From: Blautia sp. MSJ-19
GTDB taxonomy: Bacteria > Bacillota > Clostridia > Lachnospirales > Lachnospiraceae
NCBI RefSeq assembly: GCF_018918125.1
Contig: NZ_JAHLQA010000007.1
Location: 248,001-312,000, forward strand
Direction of reading: 5' to 3'
DNA: 64,000 nt
A model generated the notes under the pieces. The model searched no databases, had not been told where the DNA came from, and worked only from the letters and a program-made list of their open reading frames with translations. The position numbers were made by a program, and so were the translations under genes. Positions 27,677 through 36,125 of this stretch are shown here, piece after piece. Within the stretch, counting starts at the first letter, position 1; each line of letters begins with the position of its first letter.

Positions 27677-27704
27677 TTGACATCTGCATACGATATGCTA
27701 TAAT
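27677..27704 (+). promoter_or_regulatory. Consensus sigma-A promoter of the metal-efflux operon
   Basis: Perfect TTGACA (27677-27682), 16 nt, perfect TATAAT (27699-27704). Such a strong promoter is typical of a gene set held off by a repressor. Confidence 0.88.
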
Positions 27705-27713
27705 ACAAACAAA

Positions 27714-27735
27714 CATATGAATAATTGTTCATATG
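27714..27735 (+). promoter_or_regulatory. ArsR/SmtB-type operator palindrome
   Basis: Perfect 8-bp arms CATATGAA (27714-27721) and TTCATATG (27728-27735) around a 6-nt centre, just downstream of the -10 and so at the transcription start. The form TGAA-N6-TTCA with AT-rich flanks matches known SmtB/CzrA/CadC operators. The ArsR-family gene at 30103 is the obvious candidate to bind it. Confidence 0.78.
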
Positions 27736-27775
27736 AAAACGTGAATAAAAATTATATCAGAAGGAGATCACTACT

Positions 27776-27994
27776 ATGAAGAAATCTTACAAAATCGAAG
27801 TTGACTGTGCAAACTGTGCAAATAAAATGGAAGAAGCTGCCAAGAACACAGCTGGTGTTAAGGACGCAAGCGTAAACTTCATGATGCTCAAGATGAAGGT
27901 AGAATTTGAAGAAGGACAGGATCCGGAGAGTGTTATGAAAGAAGTCCTCAAGAACTGTAAAAAGGTAGAGGATGACTGTGAAATCTACTTATAA
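27776..27994 (+). CDS. Small HMA-domain metal-binding protein
   Basis: A 72-residue heavy-metal-associated domain. The metal-binding loop is DCANCANKM (CxxC, residues 10-17), followed by AGVKDASVNFMMLKM and a typical ferredoxin-like beta strand, and it ends with an extra DDCEIYL. The leading Asp before the CxxC and the neighbouring zinc/cadmium-type ATPase suggest Zn or Cd rather than Cu(I), where MxCxxC is usual. It probably serves as the missing N-terminal metal domain of the ATPase at 28118. AAGGAG precedes the ATG. Confidence 0.88.
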   Translation: MKKSYKIEVDCANCANKMEEAAKNTAGVKDASVNFMMLKMKVEFEEGQDPESVMKEVLKNCKKVEDDCEIYL

Positions 27995-28006
27995 GATGGA
28001 TGGAGA

Positions 28007-28040
28007 ATGCTCTGCTGCGGATGTGGCAGAGCATCTTTCT
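28007..28040 (+). terminator. Terminator-like hairpin between HMA gene and ATPase
   Basis: Perfect 9-bp stem ATGCTCTGC (28007-28015)/GCAGAGCAT (28026-28034) followed by CTTTCT. The weak T tract suggests partial termination, giving more carrier than pump. Confidence 0.6.
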
Positions 28041-28117
28041 CACTTTATAGGAACTCCGTAATGTTCCAATAAAGCAAAAATGCTCCGTGGGGATGCGATA
28101 GGTCAAGGAGAGAGAAG

Positions 28118-30004
28118 ATGAATAAAAAGCAGAAAAAAATGCTCACACGCATTATCATAGCGGCAGTACTTCTGATCGTACTGCATTTCATTCCGATTAC
28201 AGGAATCCCGAGATTTGCCTGTTATCTGGCCGTTTATCTGGTGATTGGTTATGACATTGTAAAGAAAGCGTTTAAAGGGATCAAAAACGGTCAGGTATTT
28301 GATGAGAATTTCCTGATGGCAGTTGCCACAATCGGCGCATTTGCACTGGCCGTTTATGAGAGAAGCGGTGATTATAATGAATCTATTTCTGTTATGTTGT
28401 TTTATCAGATAGGAGAACTCTTCCAGAGTTATGCGGTCGGCAAGAGCCGTCGGAACATCACCGAACTGATGGATATCCGTCCGGATTATGCCAATATCGA
28501 AAACGATGGAAAGCTGGAAAAAGTCGATCCGGATGAAGTCGAGATTGGTTCGATCATCGTTGTGCAGCCGGGAGAAAAAGTCCCTCTCGACGGTGTGATC
28601 GTAGAAGGAAACACAACGCTGAATACCAGTGCACTGACTGGTGAGAGCCTTCCGCGTAATGCAAAAGCAGGAGATGAGATCATCAGCGGATGCATCAATA
28701 TGACCGGTGTGCTCAAAATCAGGACAACCAAAGAATTTGATGAATCTACCGTTTCCAAAATTCTGGAACTGATCGAGGAATCCAGTTCCCGTAAATCCAG
28801 ATCCGAGAATTTTATTTCAAAATTTGCCCGTTATTATACACCGGCAGTCTGCTATGGAGCGCTTGCACTGGCAATTCTGCCACCACTCGTAAACCTTGTG
28901 CTGCTTCATAATCCTGCACAGTGGGGACAGTGGATCTACAGAGCACTGACGTTCCTGGTAATCAGCTGTCCGTGTGCACTGGTCATCAGTATTCCGCTCA
29001 GTTTCTTTGCAGGAATCGGTGGAGCCAGCAACGCGGGTGTTCTGGTCAAAGGTTCCAACTATCTGGAAACTCTGGCGGAGACAAAATATGTGGTATTCGA
29101 TAAAACCGGCACATTGACAAAAGGAGTATTTGAGGTAGCCGGTGTGCATCACAATACCATGGAACAGGAAAAGATCCTGGAATATGCGGCACTTGCAGAA
29201 AGCTTTTCCACACATCCGATCAGCCGCAGTCTCAAGAGTGCTTACGGCAAAGAGATTGATCAGAATCGTGTGACAGATGTAGAAGAAATCAGCGGAAACG
29301 GTGTGACTGCAAAAGTAGATGGTATTTCTGTTGCGGTCGGTAATACAAAGCTTATGAAACGAATCGGTGTAGAAGCGGTAGAATGCCATCAGGTAGGAAC
29401 GGTCATTCATGTGGCGATCGACGGTGTCTATGCCGGTCATATCCTGATTTCAGATGTGCCAAAACCGACATCAAGAGATGCAATCACAAGTCTCAGAAAG
29501 AATGGAATCAAAGAGACCGTTATGTTGACCGGTGACATTGACCGCGTGGCACAGCAGGTAGCAGGAGAACTTGGCGTGGACCGTGTTTACAGTGAACTTC
29601 TTCCGGCTGACAAGGTAAGCAAAGTAGAGGAACTTCTTGCGAAGAAGGCGGAAAAAGAAAAACTTGCGTTCGTCGGTGATGGTATCAATGATGCACCGGT
29701 ACTTTCCAGAGCAGATATCGGTATCGCAATGGGAGCTATGGGCTCTGATGCAGCAATTGAGGCTGCGGATGTTGTTCTGATGGACGATGATCCGATGAAG
29801 ATTGTCAAAGCGATCCGCATTGCCAGAAAATGTATGCGTATTGTTTATGAAAATATTTATTTTGCAATCGGTATCAAAGTACTTTGCCTGATTCTTGGTG
29901 CAGTCGGCATTGCCAATATGTGGGTGGCAATCTTTGCAGATGTAGGAGTCATGATACTTGCAGTGCTGAATGCAATCCGTACCCTGTTTGTAAAAAAACT
30001 GTAA
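28118..30004 (+). CDS. Zn/Cd/Pb-type P1B-2 ATPase (CadA/ZntA family) lacking an N-terminal HMA domain
   Basis: A 628-residue heavy-metal efflux ATPase of the cytoplasmic membrane. It contains the actuator TGES, the transmembrane CPC motif in SCPCALVIS, the phosphorylation site DKTGTLT, the nucleotide-binding HP (THPIS), MLTGD and GDGINDAPVL. The last helix has FADVGVMILAVLNAIR, whose aspartate corresponds to the Zn/Cd/Pb-specific residue of ZntA. It begins directly with a membrane helix; the metal domain is encoded separately at 27776. Export of Zn(II), Cd(II) or Pb(II) is inferred from the motifs. Confidence 0.94.
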   Translation: MNKKQKKMLTRIIIAAVLLIVLHFIPITGIPRFACYLAVYLVIGYDIVKKAFKGIKNGQVFDENFLMAVATIGAFALAVYERSGDYNESISVMLFYQIGELFQSYAVGKSRRNITELMDIRPDYANIENDGKLEKVDPDEVEIGSIIVVQPGEKVPLDGVIVEGNTTLNTSALTGESLPRNAKAGDEIISGCINMTGVLKIRTTKEFDESTVSKILELIEESSSRKSRSENFISKFARYYTPAVCYGALALAILPPLVNLVLLHNPAQWGQWIYRALTFLVISCPCALVISIPLSFFAGIGGASNAGVLVKGSNYLETLAETKYVVFDKTGTLTKGVFEVAGVHHNTMEQEKILEYAALAESFSTHPISRSLKSAYGKEIDQNRVTDVEEISGNGVTAKVDGISVAVGNTKLMKRIGVEAVECHQVGTVIHVAIDGVYAGHILISDVPKPTSRDAITSLRKNGIKETVMLTGDIDRVAQQVAGELGVDRVYSELLPADKVSKVEELLAKKAEKEKLAFVGDGINDAPVLSRADIGIAMGAMGSDAAIEAADVVLMDDDPMKIVKAIRIARKCMRIVYENIYFAIGIKVLCLILGAVGIANMWVAIFADVGVMILAVLNAIRTLFVKKL

Positions 30005-30009
30005 CTACA

Positions 30010-30069
30010 GGATACGAAGGTCAAGAATTCATTCGTGCTTGCACGATAAGAATTTTGAACTTTGTATCC
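30010..30069 (+). other. Long imperfect hairpin between ATPase and ArsR genes
   Basis: GGATAC (30010-30015) pairs with GTATCC (30064-30069), and the intervening 48 nt continue the pairing through GTCAA/TTGAA, AATTC/GAATT and CGTGC/GCACG. It has no T run, so it is more likely an mRNA-processing or stability structure than a terminator. Confidence 0.65.
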
Positions 30070-30102
30070 GCCCAAACATGAAAAAAAGAAAGAGAGACAG
30101 AT

Positions 30103-30465
30103 ATGGCAGAAGAAAGAGAAGAAATAGCCTGCGAATGTCAGGAGATTCACGAAGAACTGCTGCAGATCGTGAATGAGACTATGCCAGATGAAGAAGAATT
30201 ATATGATCTGGCAGATCTGTTCAAAGTATTTGCGGATTCTACCCGTATCCGTATTTTGTTTGTCCTGTTTGAGTCGGAAGTGTGCGTCTGCGATCTGGCA
30301 AAAGTCCTGAACATGACGCAGTCAGCAGTATCACATCAGCTTCGCATCCTGAAGCAGAACAAACTGGTAAAAAATCGAAGAGAAGGAAAATCTATTTTTT
30401 ACTCCCTGGCGGATGACCACGTGAGAACGATCATTTCCATGGGAAGAGAACATATCCTGGAATAA
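30103..30465 (+). CDS. ArsR/SmtB-family metal sensor repressor
   Basis: A 120-residue winged-helix repressor. The recognition helix region is LNMTQSAVSHQLRILKQNKLV. Two metal sites can be recognised. The alpha-3N site has cysteines in CVCDL plus an N-terminal CEC pair, as in CadC. The alpha-5 site has the pattern D-x-H-x10-H-x2-E in the last helix (DDH...REHILE), as in CzrA/SmtB. It should repress the 27776 operon from the palindrome at 27714 and release DNA when Zn, Cd or Pb binds. It is the last gene of the operon and ends at a terminator. Confidence 0.92.
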   Translation: MAEEREEIACECQEIHEELLQIVNETMPDEEELYDLADLFKVFADSTRIRILFVLFESEVCVCDLAKVLNMTQSAVSHQLRILKQNKLVKNRREGKSIFYSLADDHVRTIISMGREHILE

Positions 30466-30471
30466 AGCAGG

Positions 30472-30515
30472 TGCCGGTGCCGGTCTGACAGAAACAGACA
30501 TGCATCGGCATTTTT
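30472..30515 (+). terminator. Intrinsic terminator after the ArsR gene
   Basis: A 16-position stem (14 pairs) between 30472-30487 and 30495-30510, followed by T5. Confidence 0.85.
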
Positions 30516-30580
30516 GTGTGGTCAAAAGCAAAAGAATAAGGTAAGATATAAGTCAGAAATAACAGATAAGGAGGACCAGG

Positions 30581-31285
30581 ATGATAAAAGCAGTCATTTT
30601 TGATATAGATAATACGCTGTACAGTTATGATGAGAATCATATGTATGGTATGCAGGCACTGGCAGATTACTGCAACAGGACATTTGACATATCCGAAGAG
30701 GAGATGCGCAACTGCTATAAGAAGGCAGGTATTATCATGATCGATCGGATTGGAACAGATACAGCAGCGATCCACAGTCGTATGCTTCGTATGCTGTGCA
30801 TGCTGGAACTTCTGGGACAGCCGCTTTTTCCTCATGTACGAAATATGTATCACGCTTACTGGGATACGCTGATCGCACATGCAGTTCCTTCACCGGGGGT
30901 GCTGGAGTTTTTAAAAGAGCTAAAAGACAGAAATATCCGTATTGGGATAGGTACAGACATGACTGCATATATCCAGTACAAAAAACTTGAAGCGATCGGA
31001 GCAGCACCATACATTGACTTTATTGTGACAAGTGAGGAAGCGGGTATCGAAAAACCGGCCGGCCGCTTTTTTGAACTCTGTGTGGAAAAAGCCGGTGTAG
31101 CAGCAGAAGAATGTGCATTTATCGGAGACAATGTCAGAAAAGACATCGAAGGAGCCTGGGAGAATGGGCTGAAAGGAATCTGGTATACACAGGAAAAAGA
31201 ACCGGCAGAGAGCTGCGATTTCCCGACTCTGCGGTCATTTGTCGGAATTGATGTCGAGGAGTTTCTGAATGGTAACACTTTATAA
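30581..31285 (+). CDS. HAD-superfamily hydrolase (subfamily IA)
   Basis: A 234-residue phosphatase-like protein. Motif I is FDIDNTLY (nucleophile and acid-base Asp, residues 8-10), motif II is IGTDM, the motif III lysine is in IEKPAGRFF, and motif IV is FIGDNVRKDIEGA. It resembles YjjG/PPase-like HAD proteins that dephosphorylate small metabolites such as nucleotides. The substrate is unknown. AAGGAGG precedes the ATG. Confidence 0.88.
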   Translation: MIKAVIFDIDNTLYSYDENHMYGMQALADYCNRTFDISEEEMRNCYKKAGIIMIDRIGTDTAAIHSRMLRMLCMLELLGQPLFPHVRNMYHAYWDTLIAHAVPSPGVLEFLKELKDRNIRIGIGTDMTAYIQYKKLEAIGAAPYIDFIVTSEEAGIEKPAGRFFELCVEKAGVAAEECAFIGDNVRKDIEGAWENGLKGIWYTQEKEPAESCDFPTLRSFVGIDVEEFLNGNTL

Positions 31286-31359
31286 AGATTTTAATGAGAT
31301 AATAAACAACAAGAAGGGGCAGCCGGGAAATAACTGCCTCTAAAACGGGGAGGGAAAAC

Positions 31360-32400
31360 ATGAATCTTTTTGAACTATATAAGGTATTAAATGAAAATCA
31401 GCAGCAGAATAATAATTTCCTGGCAACAGTGATAGAGGGAGAAAACACAGGAAGCCGTTATTTTATGGAAAACGGAGAGATTCTGGCACAGTATGGAAAC
31501 AGAAAACTGACGGAAGAGGAACTGCAGACGCTGAAGCAGTCAGAAGAAAGTGGTATTGTAGAAACAGAAAACGGCAAATTTTTTATGGAAGCACTGAAAC
31601 AGCCGGCACATCTGGTGATCTGCGGAGCCGGACATGTGGCACAGCAGGTGATTCTTCTGGCAGCAAAAGTTGGGTTTAAAGTTACCGTACTGGAAGACCG
31701 TGTAAGTTTTGCGGGAGAGGCGAGAAGAGCCGGTGCGGATCAGGTTATCTGCGACAGTTTTGAAAATGCACTGAAACAGATTCCGGGAAGTGAGAATACT
31801 TATTTTCTGGTGGTGACCAGAGGACATCGATATGATCATGTATGCCTGAGCAGCATTCTCCGCAAACCACACTGTTATGTGGGAATGATGGCAAGCAGGG
31901 GGCGTTCGGCACTTCTTAAGAAACAGATGGAGGAAGAGGGCTTTGACAGGACAGTCCTTGATGAGATACATACACCGGTCGGAATGCAGATCCATGCAGA
32001 GACTCCCGAAGAAATTGCGGTGTCGATCGTTTCAGAACTGATCAAAGAAAAAAACAGTATCCGTAAGACCAGCGGTTATGATACGGAACTTATGGAATAT
32101 CTGACCGGACAGAAAGAGCCGGATATGCCAAAGGCACTGGCAACGATCGTGGCAAGAAGAGGTTCCGCACCGAGAGGAATCGGAACCAAGATGCTGGTTC
32201 TTGCTGATGGAAGGATCATCGGAACGATCGGTGGCGGATGTATGGAAAGTGAAGTACAGCATCTCTGTCTGCGCATGCTTCACGAAGAAAAGGCAGAAGG
32301 GAAACTTTTTACGGTAGATATGACCGCATCGCAGGCAGAGGAAGAAGGTCTGGTCTGCGGTGGAACGATCCGGGTATTTCTTGAAGTTCTCGGGGAATGA
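31360..32400 (+). CDS. XdhC/CoxI-like protein with permuted domain order
   Basis: A 346-residue protein related to XdhC, which handles the molybdenum cofactor for xanthine dehydrogenase-type enzymes. In this protein the Rossmann domain comes first (CGAGHVA at residues 88-94, VTRGHRYD, YVGMMASRGR at about 173-182). The CoxI-type segment with GSAPRGIGTKM (268-278) and IGGGCMESEV (290-299) is at the C-terminus, the reverse of classical XdhC. No molybdenum hydroxylase or cofactor gene lies nearby, so the partner enzyme is unknown. Confidence 0.87.
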   Translation: MNLFELYKVLNENQQQNNNFLATVIEGENTGSRYFMENGEILAQYGNRKLTEEELQTLKQSEESGIVETENGKFFMEALKQPAHLVICGAGHVAQQVILLAAKVGFKVTVLEDRVSFAGEARRAGADQVICDSFENALKQIPGSENTYFLVVTRGHRYDHVCLSSILRKPHCYVGMMASRGRSALLKKQMEEEGFDRTVLDEIHTPVGMQIHAETPEEIAVSIVSELIKEKNSIRKTSGYDTELMEYLTGQKEPDMPKALATIVARRGSAPRGIGTKMLVLADGRIIGTIGGGCMESEVQHLCLRMLHEEKAEGKLFTVDMTASQAEEEGLVCGGTIRVFLEVLGE

Positions 32401-32434
32401 AATAAAATTAAAAATACAATTACAGACAGATCTG

Positions 32435-32443
32435 TGCTATAAT
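32435..32443 (+). promoter_or_regulatory. Extended -10 promoter of the DUF1002 gene
   Basis: TGCTATAAT: TGn followed by perfect TATAAT (32438-32443). A 10-bp palindrome ACAGATCTGT (32426-32435) abuts it and could be an operator. Confidence 0.6.
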
Positions 32444-32526
32444 GCATGTATTAAATAAGAGCAGATGATTAGCCGGACGGAGGCAGAGGACACTTCCGGA
32501 TGGCATGAATGATGGAGGAAGAAAAC

Positions 32527-34266
32527 ATGAAAAAAAGAAATATCATAGTGGCGATGCTTTGCAGTATGTGTCTTGCAGTCAGCACACCGATTCCGGCAAT
32601 GGCAGATGCAACAAAGGTAGTAACACTTGGAGCAGATCTTACCGAAGATCAGAAGAATACCATGATGAATTATTTCAAGGCAGATTCCAGTCAGGTACAG
32701 ATCATTACTGTTACCAATCAGGATGAGCATAATCTCCTTGGTAAATATATTCCGAGTGCACAGATCGGAACAAGAACTTTAAGCTGTGCCTATGTCAAAC
32801 CTACACAGTCCGGCGGAATCAAAGTCCGTACTGCCAACTTAAATTATGTGACCTGCAATATGATCGCAACTGCACTTTCCACAGCAGGTGTAAATAACTG
32901 TGAAGTTGTTGCGGCATGCCCGTATGAAGTATCCGGTACCGGTGCACTGACCGGTGTCATGAAAGCTTACGAATCTGCAAGCGGACAGGAACTGGATTCT
33001 ACCAAGAAAGATCTGGCAGCCAAAGAAGTGGTTGTTACAGGAGATGTCGGACAGCAGGTAGGCCAGGATAATGCGACTAACATCATTAACCAGGCAAAGA
33101 TGCAGATCATCGGAGACAACATCCAGAATGCAGATGAGATCTACAATATCGTTAATAATATTGCTGTACAGAATGGGGTTTCCCTCAGTCAGGATGAACT
33201 GGATACGATCGTATCTCTGCTTCAGCAGATCGCACAGCAGAATTACGACATTCAGGAAATGAAACAGACTCTGGAAAATATCCAGCAGAATCTGGAACAG
33301 ACCAAGGCTCAGGAGGAAGGCCAGCCGACACCGACTCCGATTGAGAGCGATGTTGCCGATGAGGGCAATGACGGAGATGACATTACTGCCAATGTAGACA
33401 GTGGCGCACTTGGCGATGTCAAAGAAACTTCCACAGAGGATCCGGGCCTTGCAGAGCAGACAGGTGCAGATACCAACAATGCCGGAAGCAGTGAAAACAC
33501 AGATGGTTCTGATGAGAGCGGTATTCCGGAGGCAACCGAGGACGGAACGGTAGTCGATGAAGGCAGCGATACAGATGCGACAGAAACACCGGACGAAAGC
33601 GCAGACAGCAGCAACGAAGAAAATACAGACAGCAGTACCGATCAGATTCCGGAAGCAACTGAAGATGGCAGTGAAAGTGCGGACAATGCCGATACTGCTG
33701 ATACAGAGACACCGGATGAAAGCACATCTGAGGACAGCGACAGCACAGATGCATCTGAAGAAAGTGGCGAAGATACTCTGAATACAGATGCACTCAGTGA
33801 AGATGACAAAGCAAAATTCCAGCAGGCGCAGCAGTTCTGCCAGGGTGAGTATGAAGGTGACCTTGCGGTACTTCAGGGTGTCGTTGCGGATGTGACAGAA
33901 CTTCCTGTAACACTGGATGCTGAAACAGGCAGCAAGCTTACCAAGAAAGTTCTGGAAGGATATCTGGAGATCCTGAATGATGGAGGCGCTACCTATGTTC
34001 CGGCAGACACAGATATGTATCTGACAACGGCATTGAATATGCTTAATGCAGAACTCAAAACTGTATTCAGTATCGAGACAGAGCCGGCAGCAGATGATAT
34101 TCTGGTCAATGTAGATGCAGAGACAAGGCAGAAACTTTACAGCGATACCATGAAGTTCTTTGAGAAACTTTATGGAGAAGAAGCAGAAACATCTTCTGAT
34201 GAGGGTACCACACAGGAAAATACGGAAGAAACTTCCGGTGAAGAAAATACAGAAGAAGCTTACTAA
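32527..34266 (+). CDS. Secreted DUF1002 protein with long acidic linker
   Basis: A 579-residue exported protein. The signal peptide ends near PIPAMA-DA. The DUF1002 domain (about residues 25-270) contains TLGADLT, CAYVKPTQSGGIKV, NYVTC and ACPYEVSGTGALTGVMKAYE. Next comes a helical segment rich in Gln, then a long low-complexity stretch of Glu, Asp, Thr and Ser (about 270-430), and a helical C-terminal domain. The function is unknown; the family is limited to Firmicutes cell-surface proteins. GGAGGAA is 8 nt before the ATG at 32527. The acidic linker resembles a surface spacer. Confidence 0.85.
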   Translation: MKKRNIIVAMLCSMCLAVSTPIPAMADATKVVTLGADLTEDQKNTMMNYFKADSSQVQIITVTNQDEHNLLGKYIPSAQIGTRTLSCAYVKPTQSGGIKVRTANLNYVTCNMIATALSTAGVNNCEVVAACPYEVSGTGALTGVMKAYESASGQELDSTKKDLAAKEVVVTGDVGQQVGQDNATNIINQAKMQIIGDNIQNADEIYNIVNNIAVQNGVSLSQDELDTIVSLLQQIAQQNYDIQEMKQTLENIQQNLEQTKAQEEGQPTPTPIESDVADEGNDGDDITANVDSGALGDVKETSTEDPGLAEQTGADTNNAGSSENTDGSDESGIPEATEDGTVVDEGSDTDATETPDESADSSNEENTDSSTDQIPEATEDGSESADNADTADTETPDESTSEDSDSTDASEESGEDTLNTDALSEDDKAKFQQAQQFCQGEYEGDLAVLQGVVADVTELPVTLDAETGSKLTKKVLEGYLEILNDGGATYVPADTDMYLTTALNMLNAELKTVFSIETEPAADDILVNVDAETRQKLYSDTMKFFEKLYGEEAETSSDEGTTQENTEETSGEENTEEAY

Positions 34267-34278
34267 AGAGATCACAGG

Positions 34279-34312
34279 AAAAGGATGTTGCATTTTTGCA
34301 GCATCCTTTTTT
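34279..34312 (+). terminator. Intrinsic terminator after the DUF1002 gene
   Basis: Stem AAGGATG(T)TGCA with TGCAGCATCCTT (34281-34309) followed by T6. Confidence 0.9.
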
Positions 34313-34450
34313 GTCGGCTGTGAAGAGAGTGTGAAAAACTGGAAATCGTGAGATATCTGTGATAGAATAGAGGAAGTTTTACAGTTTCTGTGAACTGACG
34401 CAAAAGGGAAACTATATGATCAGAAAGAACAATCCGAAAGGGGAAACAAT

Positions 34451-35653
34451 ATGAGTCTTGCAGTGGTTACACTGAAAAAAGGAGAGGGCCGCCTTCTGAA
34501 ATCCGGCGGAATGTGGGTATTTGACAATGAAATTTCCACGATCATGGGAAGCTTTGTAAATGGTGATGTGGTTCTGATCCATGATTTTGACGGATATCCA
34601 CTGGGAAGGGGATTTATCAATACCAATTCCAAAATTACGGTCCGCCTGCTGACAAGAGATGAAAATCAGCGTATTGATGAGAAATTTCTTGAGAAACGTG
34701 TGCGCGATGCATGGGAGTACAGAAAGAAAGTAACAGATACATCCAGTTGTCGTGTGATTTTTGGCGAAGCAGATTTTCTTCCGGGTCTGGTAGTAGATAA
34801 ATTTTCCGATGTACTGGTAGTACAGTCTCTGGCAATGGGAATCGACCGTCTCAAGAATACAATTCTGGATCTCCTGAAAAAAGTTCTTGCCGGGGATGGA
34901 ATCGAAATCCGTGGTATTTATGAGAGAAGCGATGCCAAGGTGCGCAGACAGGAAGGCATGGAACTTTATAAAGGGTTTATCGGACCGGAATTTCCGACTC
35001 TGGTGGAAATCGTAGAAAATGGTGTGAAATATCAGGTGGATGTCAAGGACGGACAGAAGACGGGATTTTTCCTGGATCAGAAGTACAATCGCCTGGCAAT
35101 CCAGAAACTTTGTAAAGATGCAAGAGTTCTTGACTGTTTTACTCATACAGGATCTTTTGCTTTGAATGCAGGTATCGCAGGAGCAAAAGAAGTGACCGGA
35201 GTAGATGCTTCTCAGCTGGCAGTGAATCAGGCAGAAGCAAATGCAAAATTAAATGGACTGGACAAAACAGTGAAATTTATCTGCGAGGATGTATTTGAAC
35301 TGCTTCCAAAACTGGAAGAGCAGGGAGAAAAGTATGATGTGGTCATTCTGGATCCTCCGGCGTTTACAAAATCCCGCAGTTCAGTCAAAAATGCAGTAAA
35401 AGGATATCGGGAGATTAATCTCAGAGGTATGAAACTTGTCAAAGATGGCGGATTTCTGGCGACCTGTTCCTGTTCCCACTTTATGGAGTACGAATTGTTT
35501 ACCAAGACGATCGGTCAGGCAGCACGTAGTGCACACAAGAGACTGCGCCAGGTAGAATATCGTACACAGGCACCGGATCATCCGATTCTGTGGGCTTCTG
35601 ATGAATCGTATTATCTGAAATTCTATATTTTCCAGGTATGTGACGAGAAATAA
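34451..35653 (+). CDS. Class I rRNA large-subunit methyltransferase, RlmI-like
   Basis: A 400-residue protein with an N-terminal PUA domain (LKSGGMWVFDNEI...GDVVLIHDFDG) and a C-terminal Rossmann methyltransferase: VLDCFTHTGSFALNAG (motif I), GVDASQLAV, and ILDPPAFTKSR (motif IV). It matches RlmI/YccW, which makes 5-methylcytosine at C1962 of E. coli 23S rRNA, and the conserved cysteine is in CSCSHFM. The exact target here is inferred. Confidence 0.9.
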   Translation: MSLAVVTLKKGEGRLLKSGGMWVFDNEISTIMGSFVNGDVVLIHDFDGYPLGRGFINTNSKITVRLLTRDENQRIDEKFLEKRVRDAWEYRKKVTDTSSCRVIFGEADFLPGLVVDKFSDVLVVQSLAMGIDRLKNTILDLLKKVLAGDGIEIRGIYERSDAKVRRQEGMELYKGFIGPEFPTLVEIVENGVKYQVDVKDGQKTGFFLDQKYNRLAIQKLCKDARVLDCFTHTGSFALNAGIAGAKEVTGVDASQLAVNQAEANAKLNGLDKTVKFICEDVFELLPKLEEQGEKYDVVILDPPAFTKSRSSVKNAVKGYREINLRGMKLVKDGGFLATCSCSHFMEYELFTKTIGQAARSAHKRLRQVEYRTQAPDHPILWASDESYYLKFYIFQVCDEK

Positions 35654-35690
35654 CCAAAAGACCGGACAGTGAAAAGAAAGAAGGACTTAA

Positions 35691-36101
35691 ATGAGAGACA
35701 AGTTTAATAAATTTATGCAGGGACGTTACGGTGTGGATGCATTTGCGAGATTTACGATGGGAGTTGCGCTGGCAGCGATCATTCTGTCAATCTTTTTCCG
35801 GAGTGGAAGCCGTGTAGGCGCTTTGTTTGACACGATCGGACTGCTTGTGCTGCTGTATACATATTATCGTATGCTTTCCAGAGACATTCAGAAACGTTAC
35901 GCTGAGAATGAAAAATATCTTGCGTCGACTGCAAAGATCAGACAGCGGTTTAATCGGGAAAAAAGTATGATGAACCAGAGAAAGACACATCATATTTATA
36001 CTTGTCCAGGTTGTGGACAGAAGATCCGTATTCCAAGAAATAAAGGGAAAATTGAGATTGAATGTCCGAAATGCCATACAAAATTTATTAAAAGAAGCTG
36101 A
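35691..36101 (+). CDS. Small membrane protein with C-terminal zinc ribbon
   Basis: A 136-residue protein. Two membrane helices (about residues 20-36 and 44-60) are followed by a basic helical stretch and a zinc ribbon with CPGC and CPKC (residues 104-129). It is not a recognised enzyme. It lies 37 nt after the RlmI-like gene and 24 nt before the DUF5685 gene, suggesting one operon through the J-protein gene. Confidence 0.78.
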   Translation: MRDKFNKFMQGRYGVDAFARFTMGVALAAIILSIFFRSGSRVGALFDTIGLLVLLYTYYRMLSRDIQKRYAENEKYLASTAKIRQRFNREKSMMNQRKTHHIYTCPGCGQKIRIPRNKGKIEIECPKCHTKFIKRS

Positions 36102-36125
36102 TCAGAAACGATATGGAGTGTGCCT

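Noticed and set aside
32839-34293. 484-codon open frame on the minus strand
   Set aside because: It arises opposite the low-complexity acidic DUF1002 gene; the Cys/Ile-rich translation is what antisense of acidic codons gives.
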